NCBI GenBank assembly: GCA_034670405.1
Contig: JAXDDX010000013.1
Span: 3,973,501 to 4,037,500, forward strand
Length of the DNA stretch: 64,000 nt
Reading direction: 5' to 3'
Origin: Hoplostethus atlanticus
Lineage: Eukaryota > Chordata > Actinopteri > Trachichthyiformes > Trachichthyidae
Shown here: one piece after another, positions 13,001 through 25,700 of the stretch
Numbering within the stretch: position 1 is the first letter of the stretch
Layout of the letters: each line of letters opens with the position of its first letter
Program-made: the position numbers and the translations under genes
Notes under the pieces: generated by a model
The model's database searches: none
Told to the model about the DNA's origin: nothing
Seen by the model: only the letters and a program-made list of their open reading frames with translations

Positions 13001-16000
13001 GTGTAGAATTGGCAGAGGCCACCGCCAGCATCGGAGAAGGCCTCCACCAGCCAAGGCACCATGTTGACCTGCAGACAAAGGAAAATTTGTGACTAAAGAA
13101 ATGCTACTACTACTTGATCACATGATCAATTTGCTTTTACTTCATTCAATTCTGGAGCAACATTTTCTTTTCCAAAATTCAAATACAGAAAAACTAAGAA
13201 GCTTGTCATTTCCAATCTGTTAAGAAAGAGTGGATTTCAGATTCTATTCACCTGAATGATTCAGTTTCACCTGAATGTCCTGGTGGAGCATTTACCCATA
13301 TAAGACCAGTTTTGACTAAAAGTGCATCCAAAATATGAGCGCTTTGTAAAGGAGTTTTCAAGGCGATAAAGGAAGTGAGCTTGTGACCGGAAGGCTGCCG
13401 GTTCAAATCCCTCGACCAGCTGGGAATACGTGGGTGGGAAAATTGCTCCAGTTGAGCTGCTTAGTGGCCACCAGGAGATGATTGTGGTTGTAGTGGGCAG
13501 CTTCCAGGTGTGAATGTGTACAACTGTAGGACTGGAAGCAGGGTGTGTGCTCAGCAGATTTTCCCCCCGGATGGTATTAGATCTCAGCTGGTGGGCCAAG
13601 GGGATCTGATGTTTGGAATAGTTGGAAATGCTGCTGTGTCCATTTGTTTGCCGAAGACATAACTGTTTATGTTCCTGTTTAAACTTGAAGACTGTTCTTT
13701 TTTTGGGAAGAACTTTTGCCCGGATTCTTTCTCTGAGGTCGCCCTGTAACCGAGGCTGGGCTCGAGTTACAGAAGACTGGGCTTCGGTTACAGAACGGCC
13801 CAAAAGAACCTCTGGCAGATCTAGTTTCATGACCGCTTCCACGTCAGAAAACAACCCGCGGAGTTAAGAGGATGGAGCTCCAGGTCCAGAGCTATGAGCT
13901 TATATAACACTATGTAGGACGGCGGTCCAGTACATGGGACAGCTTTCCCAGTACAGGTCACACATTCCCAATCGCCTGTCTCACCCTCTGATGTGGCTGC
14001 AGACGGGAGAAGGAGACACTTCTTAGGCAACTCGTCTCTGAACTACTGAGACACACCAGCATGCTCCATTCACCTGAGAGAGAGAGAGAAAGAGAGAGAG
14101 ACATAGAGAGAGACTGAGTCTAATTGCTGTATTTCCCTATGCATGTGTGGTCTGGCTTTGGATCGGGCCCTGGAGTGGGGAACAATCGCAGACCGCTGAA
14201 AGTGAAAAGTACACTATTACACACTGGAGGGTACTAAAAATGGCAGCATGAAGAACAACACTTGTAACCTTTACCTGCAGAATGGAGAAAGAGAGTTAGA
14301 GGGAAAGAAGGAGCGAGAGGAGGAGGGAGAGATGGAGGTGTGTATATCCAAGTATATCCAAATAATTGAGTTTTTACCTAATATGGTGAGAGCGAGACTG
14401 AGTGAGAGAGAGAGCAGGAGAGCATGAAGGGAAATGGAGGGGAACATCTGGTAGCGATTGTGCAGCGTTTGAGGAAATGTGCTGGTGTTTTTTGGCTGCG
14501 GCGCCCGGCTGTTTTGGGCTCTGTGTTTTCAAGTGGAGAGAATAGGAGGAAGTGCCTTTAACAAGGCCTTTGACAGCGCGGTCGGGTGGTTAGCCGGAGC
14601 TTCACCGGTGTGCCGCTGTGTCGGGAAGAAAAGAACGAGAAGAGAAAGAAGAAAAGTGATCCCTGATCCTGATCCCGGCGTTTCTGCTTGAGGACTTAAA
14701 GGAATCCACCAAGTGTTTTGTAGATTGTCCTGTTGGTCATCTTCCCTGTTAAGGGATGAGAACATGGACATCAAAATCATCCATAGGTCCCCGGTAGACC
14801 GTTGGCTCTGGTGCTCCATGCTAACTTTAGCATACACTATGTTGAGTGACGGTAGGCTCCATGCTAACACTTTAGCATACACTATGTTGAGTGACGGTAG
14901 GCTCCATGCTAACACTTTAGCATACACTATGTTGAGTGACGGTAGGCTCCATGCTAACACTTTAGCATACACTATGTTGAGTGACAGCAGGCCTGAAGGC
15001 TTGAAATAAATTATCTAAAATGTAATGTTAAAATGTAAAATATATATGCTTTACTAAACACACTGGACTTCATATCCTTTAACAATTACTTTCCTGTTGT
15101 ACTTTTTCTTATACTGCCCATTTATACTTTGACAACTTTCATTAGCTTTCTGTCTTTAGCTTGGTTTTTAAATCAGCCTTAAATTCAATCCGAGGTAGCG
15201 TTAAAAGGGTCTTAAAAAGTCTTGAATTTGACCTTCTGAAACCTGCAGATACCCTGGAGTAAACAGGATACGATTGGGGCAGATTTCCAACGTGACGCCC
15301 GGAGACAAATGCGATTAGACTTCATCTAATCAAAGAGCTCCCTCTTCCAGGAACCCCTGTGTCCCGTTCCTCAATGCTGCAATTTCTCTGCTCTGGACGA
15401 TATCTATCAGGCAAATCCATTTCATCCTGGGGGACAGGGAGGGGGTTGATATCTATCTATCTATCTCACATACAGACTGTACCATTGATCTAAGCAATGT
15501 CCAAATTACGTCCCTTTGTCTGACGTATTGTCCTTGATGGCCACAGGTGGCTGGGCTGGTGATTTATGAAGACTAGAAAGTCGTAAAAGATTCAGTCAGG
15601 ATCCTCATCTCCTCCTGCTGATGGCAGAACTATTAGAGCCGGGCTTGTTTATCTGACGGCTCGGTAATGGCAGACACAGCTGTCAATCATCTGCCTGACC
15701 TGCTCTTTTAAACCTGTCACTGTCCTGCGTGATAAACCACGGCCTCCACAGGTGCTTCAATTCATTTCCAGGTCTTCAAAGGTCTGGAGCTTCTGAAACC
15801 TCCATCTCATGTATGTTTTTTTCTTACATGTCTGCTTACATGCATGCATAAAAACACATACACTCATATCGATATTGCTATCACACACCTGCATATACAC
15901 ACACACACATCCTCTGCCTGTGAGTTCAGCTGCTTTACTTTGAAAGCCAAATGTCTCAGTTGAGCTTCAAGGATTTTTCAGTTGTGACCAGTGGGTCATA

Positions 16001-16052
16001 TTAAAAAATACTCACCATTTCCTTTCCCTCCCTTCTTCAGCTGATCTCTTTT

Positions 16053-16096
<44 letters not shown>

Positions 16097-17226
16097 AGAT
16101 CAATGAAATCTGTTCCACCCATACAGTTAGCAAACCCCAGGCGATCAGAGCACATATTAGAACCAGTAACACTTTAGCCCTCTGCTACTCTGCTCCACAC
16201 ACAACCACACCTCTGTTACTCCACTCACACACACATGCATTTCCTGCGGCCGCCCGCCATTAAAACACTAACATACCTCATCTGTGTCTGTATGTGTTGA
16301 CATCATAACATGAGTGAATAAAACCACTGTGCATACAACATGCTCTCTGCTCTCTTAAACCGTATACATTTATATGTAGCGTGGAAAAAAAACGGGTTGC
16401 AATGCTGCATTCAAGTACTCCTTGTATACTTTTGCTCCTCATACTTTCAAGTTTTTTGCCTCCGTCCTTGGTGCTAATCGCTTATTGCTGTGGTGTTTTT
16501 GCACTGCACTTGCCTTGATTGTATTTACCACTTTTGTTGGGTGGTTCACTCAACTCATAATTTTCAGATTTCCGACAGCACTTGAAGGCAGCGTGACAGA
16601 AATGTATTTTTATAGTTCCCACTATTCTCAGTCACTCACGCTTTCTTGTCTTTTATTATTAAGCTCAACTGACACCCACTCCCATCTCCTCTCCATCCCC
16701 CCCCCTTTCTCTTCCTCCCTCTCCTCCCCCCTCCGTCCACCTCTCTCACCGCTATTTGGTCTGAGGGCGATGCTAGTCTCGGCGTATCTGGACAGCCGAA
16801 CCTCGTAGCCCGTCTGCTCCAGGACCCGCTGGTACAGCTGGACCTCTGTGTCGGTGGCGACGTGCCGCCCGGTCAGCACCACCGCCTGGCGCCGCCCGGA
16901 CAATCTCTGACCGGACTCCTGGGCCTGAAAGGGGGGGGGGGAGGGGGGAGGGAGAGATAAAGATGACATGAACTTCTCATCGTTGGTGTTATCTGTTATA
17001 TTTCAGTAAACATACTTCACAGTTCGTCAAATCCTACAGCTAGACTCTCCGACAGTAAACAATTTTAATTTGCTATTTGATGGATGTCATGTCCTTCCAG
17101 ACTGCATGAACTTGAACTACTTGAAAAACAGTCTGACAGGATGAAAACTTCAGCGTGGGAGAGGGCTGAAGGAGAGCTGAGGGAGGAGATAGGGAGAGAG
17201 GAATCTGTAAGCCATCAGGTTGGCTG

Positions 17227-17280
<54 letters not shown>

Positions 17281-20200
17281 TGTGTGGGCTGGGGGTTAAA
17301 GCAAATGAAAGGCTCCTGGCTCTGCCTTTCCCCTGTGTTTAGCCATCACAGCGGGTGGATGAGGAAAACACCGGGAGCCCGACTCCCCCACCACTGGCCG
17401 GTGGAAAAGGGGGGACAGAGGGGAGGGAAGGATTGGCCGGATGGAGAAAAGAGGAAGGGAGGAGAGGACGTTAAACCCCCGCGGTACCAAGATCTTGGAG
17501 GCTATAAGTCATTTCATCTGCCCGAAAGTTGGGAGTCTATTTTCTTTCAGTCTGTCTCTGTTTATTCTCTCCCTTTTCCTCCTTCCTCTCATCTTTCCCT
17601 CTCATCTCCAATCCCTTCTTGTTTTTGTCCGCGATCTTTCAACCTTCATTCTTCTCTCCTGTCCTATTTGAACCTCTCTCTCTCTCTCTCTCTCTCTCTC
17701 GCTCTCTCGCTCTCGGCCTCTCTCTTTTCGCAGTTCCATTTCTTACGTTCTGTTTTTATTCCTCTTCGCTCCCTCCGAGGCATGGAGGCAGTAAATGTTT
17801 CCATCTGGGAGCGAGGCCACATCAAAGCGGGACGTCACAGCATTCCCCCACCCACCCCAACGCCCCCCCCCCCCCACCCCTCCTCTCCTCCCCCCTTGCT
17901 TTCCATCCTTAAACTCTCAAGCCCAGATACGAAAACTCAAAAATGCAGTTACTCCGCCAGTGCTCTGCTGCTGGTTTTCTGCCTGCCAGTCCGCTGTGTC
18001 TGGTCCAACATCATTATTACATCATGATAAAAAATAAAAAACACAAAATTGGGCCCCGGTCTAGACACGTCTCTTCCCTCTTCCTGTTTTTTCTCTGAGA
18101 GTAATAACACAATAAACCCCCTCTGTCCATCCCAGCAGTTACGCGAGGAGGTTTACAGTATGCACATTGTGAGATATTAGAAAAACATTGCTTTAATAAA
18201 AGGGAACTTGAATCAGGTGTTTGTGGGTGAGGCGGCTCGTCTCCGATGTAACCTACACCAGGAAGGGCCTCGTATTTACTGCTGCTGATGTTTTACTGAC
18301 TCCAGCAGGCTGGTAACCCACAGGCAGAGGGACTATGATTTAAGAGCTAGCGTCATGGATGGCTCAATTCACATTGCATGATGGTAAAACACAAAATATT
18401 CTCGAATGAGGTACTCTGCAATTGGCCAACAATAGTGTTACGGTGCATTTGAGACGCCGTGGATTCATTTGTCCAAATGAAATTCTGGTATTGGTGTGGT
18501 CACTGGCAGACAGGAAGTGATAAATCAAAACTTAAGCGGGGAAAACAAAACCTTCTTCTAAACCGCAGCATGGCTGAACCTCCTCACCACCTCCGCAACA
18601 CACTGAGAAGAAGGCATTTAGTCTACTGACGTCACCTCCATAATAAATACCAACTAGGGCGAATCTACATCTGAATGAGTGGGGATGGGACGCTCTTGTG
18701 TGCGTTATAATTCAAGATGCAATAAGAAAAATCTTGGCAGCTTCAAATGTCATCATCTTTTCGGGAACCCTGGCCTCGTGACAAACGGTGGAGCCCAAGT
18801 GACAGACGGGATTTGGTCGGTGTGCCCAGTAGCCGGCATGTATGTTGTCACTGAATCCCACGCTTCGTGGCTTATAAATAGTTCCTGCTATCTTTAACAC
18901 CTACCCCACACAGACACTGTAGATCCCCTTTAGGGTAGCTTAAGAATGAGTCATAACGAGGGACGTGGCGCAGGGTAAACCCATTTAGATTCACTTAACA
19001 CACTTTTATTTTTGACATAAATCTTAGGTAACTTTATAGACGTCATCATAAGCTGATAAAAGTTAAAGAGGATTGAGTCTTTTAAGGGGAAAATGTAAAA
19101 AATGTGTTAAATAATTAAATAAATTAAATTTAAAATGTAATTAATGCTTTTCTAAACCCTAATGGTCATCGCAGACTGAAGGTCATAGTTTACCCACACA
19201 GACCCTCCAACCTGTTAGCATCAGCGCTATCTTTTCTGACTCCTCCCTGAGTAGACACGATGTACCAGGCAGGTTGGACCTCGGCTCCAGCCGGCCGGCC
19301 GGCCTGCCGAGGTTTCAGCCCTGCTTCAGGAATGTGGACCGGCTCCCATCTAAACTGGGCGGTGCTGCCTCTCCTGGCCCGGCCCGGCCCGGCCCGGCCC
19401 GGCCCGGCCCGGCCCGGCCCTGCCCGGCCCTGCCCTGCCCTGCCCTGCCCTGCCCTGCCCTGCCCTGCCCTGCCGCCACAACACAACAACACAGCAACAC
19501 ACGCCACGGGCACATTTATTTACAGCCTGCAACATTTCTACAGGGCAGCAAGCGTGGGACGGAACAAAATTGAATACATGGGCTACACAACAATACTGTG
19601 TGGGCATTACTCACGGTGCCGTAAAAGTCAACTGAGAAATACTATATCTATTTAGCGCTCAGCGGCATCTGATTGAGGGCTTGGAGGTGACGTAATGCTC
19701 CTTCAGGCAGCCATATTGGAGGTCCTCAGCTTTTGGCAACTGTGGCTGAACAGCTGGTTGTGTTTCTAAAAGTACCACTTGGCCGTCTCACCACAATTCA
19801 TTAGACATTAGACAATTTCTGTGCTGTTTTTGACTGGAAACTATTAATTTCACCACCGATACATCTGACTGATTTTGTGATAATGTCAGCTTGTTAGCTA
19901 GCTAACCGTAGTATCTGGTTAGCTAGCATCACAGTCCAGTTTCTAACACATATGATACTAACGTAGCTTATAGAAGCTACCATTTGCGGTGACCAGTTCG
20001 TCACGTTAACATTAACATTGGTTGCTTAGCTAGTTAGCCTGCTGGCTAGTTAGCAGCTAGGTGCTTGAGCAAGGCACTTAACCCCAAAACTGCTCCAGGC
20101 ATGCCGCTCAATGGCTGACGCCTGCACTCTGACCTGAAAAAACATGTGCATGTGTGTGGGGTGATATGTTGTTGTGTATATCTAGTCAGGGGTGTGCGGA

Positions 20201-22726
20201 AAAATAATTTCACTGCATGTACGTATGTGACGAATAAAGTTTCATTTATCTCTCTCTGTTTTTCTAGCCTGGTTGTAATATTATGTCTGTACGGCCCATG
20301 GACCTCTATGATGGCACGAGGCACGGTGGTTAGGAGATCTGTGGTTCAACCTCATTGCAAAACAGTTGGAAAAAGTGGCTTTGGACTTGTTGTTTCTAAC
20401 ATGTCTCCATTGTGGTTCTAGTTGGTGCATTAGGATATTGCCAAGAGCATTGCTTCATTTTTGTCAGTACTTATTAAGTGTCAGTAGCTGACAAGAACAA
20501 CCCAAGATGCTTTCCAAATTTCAAGTGGATGTTTTTTTTGTATTCACTCCAACCCAAATGATGGAAACCTAATTTTCATTTTATTTTTTGCAACATTCAA
20601 AAGCCACTTGCCAGTTGAATGTCTAAGGTAGGCCTGCAGAGTGCGGCACTAACCATGTTAGAGGGATGCCAAGGGTTAATGTGGCTTCAAGAATGGCCTA
20701 AAATGGAAAAGGTGTGAAGGTTTATCTGGAGAGCTAGAAGGTGAGAGGAGGGAAAAGGAGAACGAGGCAACTTGAGGGATGAAGAGAGGAGAGAGAGAGA
20801 GAGAGAGACAGGAATGAGAGAGTAATACTGAAATACTGGTGTGTATTGTTTATTTATACTGCTGTAAATTCACACACTCGCCTCTTCACCTTTCACCTAT
20901 CGCCCCCCACTGTTATATTCTGCATGTATTGACGATACTTCCATAATGGTTCCAATATTTCATATTGTATACAAACACATATTTGTACATTTTTATTGCA
21001 TTATGTCTATACATAATTATATTTCTCTCTCTATATATATAGTGCATATATCTAATAAATCTAAAGCAATCGTGTCTGCCATACTCATGGATTACTAACA
21101 TGTTATTTTATTATTATTATTATTATTTATTAGTTTATTGCTTATTTTATATCCTACCAGTGTCTTTATATTCTCTTTTCCCCCCCCTGCTGAATCATTA
21201 CCATTCTTGCTGTATTGACCTATTTTATCTCATCTTATACTACTACAACTACTATTACTAATAGTAATAATATTATTGTGATCCTCGATCGCTCCCTGTA
21301 TGGAAACTGTCTATTATCTTCCCCCCCTCCACAGCGAGGTCAGAGGTCAGGGTCAGCTACAGAGCAGCCATTATGATTAGTGGGTTTGGTTGACATCTTT
21401 CAACCAGCAGCACCAAAGTCTTCTTTGGGGGGATCTAGCTTATATAAACGTTCTGTGAAGATTGTCATTGGTCAGCGTTATTGGTTACAGATGTTAATAC
21501 TAGGTGAAGGGAGGAATTTATAGGCACCAGAGGAAAGATCTGCTCAAGAGTCTTTTCTTCCTCTCCTAAGAAATAGGGGAGATCTGAATTGAGTCTCATG
21601 TTGTGATCACCTTCATCTGACATGTTTCTCCTAAAGCCCCTTAGGAGCAACGAGGAGACAACAGAGAGAGGAAGGAGATCAATGTGAAGATGCTACCATG
21701 TGACATATATAATGGTAACCAGCTCCTACTGTGTGGCTGTTGGCCTCGTGGCTTCAACAGGAAAATGCAACAGTGTTGAGTTTTCTTTGAGATCTTCCTC
21801 TCATCTCATGGTTTCATATTCAGGAGAGTTAAATGAGACTTATTTCAGATCATCTGGAGATCTGTTGTTGTGATCAGAGTGAGATCAACATGTGCTGATA
21901 TGTGGTTGATTCTCCTGAGTTGAATTTGAGAAACAGGAGTAATAAAAGGTAGAAATATGAGATTTTGCTTTCCCATAGGCTGGAGTCCTGCTTGAAGCTG
22001 ATTGGCTGTCCCTTGCAGCCAATCAATGTCACTGCACCTAATGTGTCTTTTCCTTTTCCCCCACATTCTGTCTGATGGGGTCAGCAGAGGTTGCAGCCCC
22101 CCCCCCCCCCCCTCTCTCCTGTCCCGGGCTGCTTTAGTATTCACTGAGGGACTGCAGGGCCTGTAGTAGGCCACCAAGTCCATGTGGGGGAAACTGCTGA
22201 AAGGACCTGGCAAGGATCTCTTCTCTGCTTTTGTCTCCTTCTCAGTCTCTCACACTGTCTCTCTGTCAGTCTGGCTTTGTCAATGCTTTGCTTTGTTCGA
22301 CGTCGACCCAAAACGACAGAATTACATTTACGTTAGCGTTAGGTTTGGAAACTGAACTGATACCAGAAAGATGTCCGGGTCCTGATTTACACAATACGAT
22401 GCAGGTAGCAGCGATGGACGCCGTCGCCTCAACCTTCATTTAGCTTCATCGCATCAGCATCGATTCAACTTTAGTCTCTCTCTCATTCTATTCATCTAAT
22501 GGTCTCTCTATCACTTTCCTCTCTTCTATTCCGCTGCTCTTCTATTCACAGAAGGTGGTAGGTCAGAGAGGCCTCAGGATTATAAATACGCCCATCACAC
22601 ACACACACACACACACACGGATGCACGACTCACTGGCAGTATCACATGACTCACAATCCACACCAAGGCCAAAGCCTCTATAGTGTGTTTGGGAGGAGCA
22701 TTTGTCTTGTCAGTCCTATTCACATC

Positions 22727-22758
<32 letters not shown>

Positions 22759-25700
22759 TGCATGCATTCATACACACACCTGTACGTGAACACGTGCACA
22801 TACATACATACAAGCTCAAATACCAAGCTGGCACAAGGCACTATACACAACCAGTGCAGCTAACTCCTGAGCATACCACTGGCTAGTGAACCATGTAGTC
22901 CTCACATACTGCAGGAAGACATTGAGGCAAAGATCACATGAAATACCCAGAAGTCAGTTCACATTTTAAACGTAGGTTGCTGCACCGATCTGTGATGTAA
23001 CAGATGTGTCACCAAGGGCGGGTTACCATCTGCTTCAGGGTCTTTTATTTTTACTTGACTGGTAAGTTTACTTAGTCTATGTATTGTGTATTTTTCCTGA
23101 AAAGCTGATTTTCTGGAGATACAGAGTTTAAATGTGACCGCTGTATTATATTAAACTTTTCTCATGTTACTTGTATGTCCAGTGGGAAAAACCTAACAGG
23201 TGGGCATGCAGAAAGATGTCGCATTAAAGCTGCACTAGGGATGGTTTTGCTGCAGGTGGGGCTGCAGCAGAGAAGAGCATCCCTTCCCCACTAATTCAGT
23301 GTATTCGCCCTATTTTCCCAAATTAAATTCCGGTGTCGGGGTGCGGTCGCTGGAGAAATCTTAGGAAATGACAAAAACGTCTCCTAAACAGCGGTGGGCG
23401 AGCGCTCCATTTACAGTTCTCAAAATGAAAACGCCGACCACTCCCTGAGGCCGAGCTGAGAAAATGACATCGTGCAGCTTTAAGTATTTAGGGGGGGTAG
23501 GATAGACATGACCAAGCACTGCGGTTAATGTTATGGCTGACCTCTTCATGTATGTGCAACCATGCAGCCGACTCCACATATATGCACTGCTGCTTGCCTG
23601 GATCTACATGTGCACGTTTCCAGAGGGTGGTTTGAGTGGCACTGAGTTTCTGGAGGAGCCCGGCGTGGGATAAAGAGTGGGGAGGAGTTAATTGCGTAAA
23701 GCCAATTCACACTTCCTATCGGGCTGACACCCTGCCATGGTGCTAGGGGGGGAGTTAGCACACACTGACTCTGTGACACACACACACACACACACAAGGG
23801 GACCATGCGTAACAAATAAAGTCATCAGTGTCACAAATGTACTTGGTTGGTTGAATCATTTCAAACTGAGCAGAGAGGGGTAGCCTAGTGGTTAGAGAAG
23901 TGTAGCTGAAAGACCACTGGTTTAAATCCCCGGTGTTGTGCCAAATTGTGTAACCCCTAAAGGTGTTTCCCCTGGCGGTGTGTGTTGTGTGGGAGATGTG
24001 CTTAATGAATGAAAGAAGACTTATGTACAGCCTGACAACCTTCTTGTAGAATCAGTGGACACTTGTGGTTTAAGATCATTCTTTTTTTTTTTATACTTGG
24101 GAATTGTTTTTAAAATATTGCTTTATCATTTGAAAAGCCAGTGACAGGAAAACAATCTGTGAATTTTTTTTTCCCCTGGCGTGAAAACATACCGCCAAGG
24201 GGACACATTTTTTAATTTCGGTGCAACACACCAGCTGTGAGAGTGGATGAGCAACACCCGCCCCCCCCCCCCCCCCCCCCCCGTCAAGGTGCCCTTCAGC
24301 AAGGCACCACTGCTCAGCGGCCGACGGCAGAAGAGACTGCGATTGTGCCGGGTGGCTCCCAGTGTGAACGTGTGGAGCTGTGTGAATGTGAAGCGGGGGG
24401 GTCGCTGCAAAACATGCATGGTGTTCAGTTGACTTTCCCTGGATAAATAAAGTCCCTGAGATGGCCCCTCTCTCTCTCTCCCCCCATTCCTCTTGTAAGG
24501 GAGGAAGTCATCTCACTATTCCAAACTCAGTCTCACCCGCAGTCTATGGAGTCAGGTTATACCCTCATATAACTGACACCAGTTTGATACTACTATGATG
24601 ATGACGGCTCTAAAAGGTGAGTCCTCTATTCCACTATATCCTCTATTGCTATATTTAGACTCTACAGATCCCATTATGAACTAAAACTGGCTCAACTGGT
24701 CCAGAATCCTTTCCCGTCCTTAGACAATAAAAGCCCAGCAGGTTATCCTAGACTGGCTGATTTACGATCAGTTCTAAGTGGTAGTTAGAAACCAGAGAGC
24801 CTGTAGGAGCTGACCGGCTTGCTTGTAACAGCTGATCGCTGCCAGCTGTCATTCCCCGCAGGAAAACGCTCCTGCTGAAACCCAGAGAGGCAACAATGGG
24901 ATTACCAGACACACTCTTGCCACCCTAACCCCAAGATGCAAGCACCGCCATGGCGAAATCCAGCCTCCAGTACTGCAGCCATGGTGAAATCTGTGTGTGT
25001 GTGTGTGTGTGTGTTCATCCAGTGTGTAAACTTTTAAACCAGAGAATAACATTGAACTGTCATTCTGTCAGCTGCCAGTTTACACACACATTATCTGGAT
25101 TCCCATCTTGATTAATGGCAATATTTATATCAGGGGCCACTCTGGGCCACTTAAAATACCCAGCAGAGATTGGCAAGTAGTCTCAATTTCATCATTTGAT
25201 TGGGTGCTACAGGTGTCAATCATCTTGTAGGGGTAGTAAAATAAAACCCTCCCTCAGCGTCCTTCTTCCCACATGTCCGCTTTCATCCTTGATCCCCTCA
25301 TAAGCTAAAAATACTGCAACAATGATAGCCACAAGACACTTTGACCCGAGGCGTCACGTTTTTTCTTGTCCAGCCAAACTCCATTCAAAAATCTAGCAAA
25401 TGTAATACTTTCTCTCTTATAGGTAAACATACACATTTAACAGACAATGAATTAAGACGTTTTATGAATTATTAGGGTCCTCCGGTACATTCGGCATGCA
25501 CAAGATCCACCAAGCAGCACTCAGTTGTACTTAAATGTGAACTTTGTGCGGTGTATTTTGGTGGAGAAGACTTGTTTGTTAGTTGTTATTCTTTGGAAAA
25601 AGAGCTGTTTGGTAGATTTTAGTCTGCCGAATTGAAAAGTGGACCATAACGATCCAGAAAAAGAAAAAAGTTTTGTTCTAGCAGTTATGAGTGTCCACCG

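Larger units (their letters stand above)
16925..19370. other. cped1 intron 1, distal part
   Basis: Pyrimidine-rich stretches at 17.5-17.9 kb give long but meaningless serine/leucine/proline frames. A degenerate repeat block at about 18430-18560 resembles blocks at 3.24-3.39 and 23.3-23.48 kb. No gene seen. Confidence 0.6.

Noticed and set aside
13267-13854. 195-codon minus-strand open frame between cped1 exons
   Set aside because: It crosses a SINE, has no recognisable domain and does not match CPED1; an accidental frame.
14529-14972. Minus-strand open frame with tandem peptide repeats
   Set aside because: Same cause: minisatellite periodicity, no homology to a protein.
17230-18027. 265-codon plus-strand open frame
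   Set aside because: Starts in a GT microsatellite and runs through CT-rich low-complexity DNA.
19190-19655. Open frames of Gly/Arg/Ala or Pro/Ala/Arg repeats on both strands
   Set aside because: Translations of the GGCCC/TGCCC pentanucleotide run.
23875-23950. A functional tRNA gene
   Set aside because: A- and B-box motifs are present, but the arms do not pair as a cloverleaf and SINE body sequence follows.
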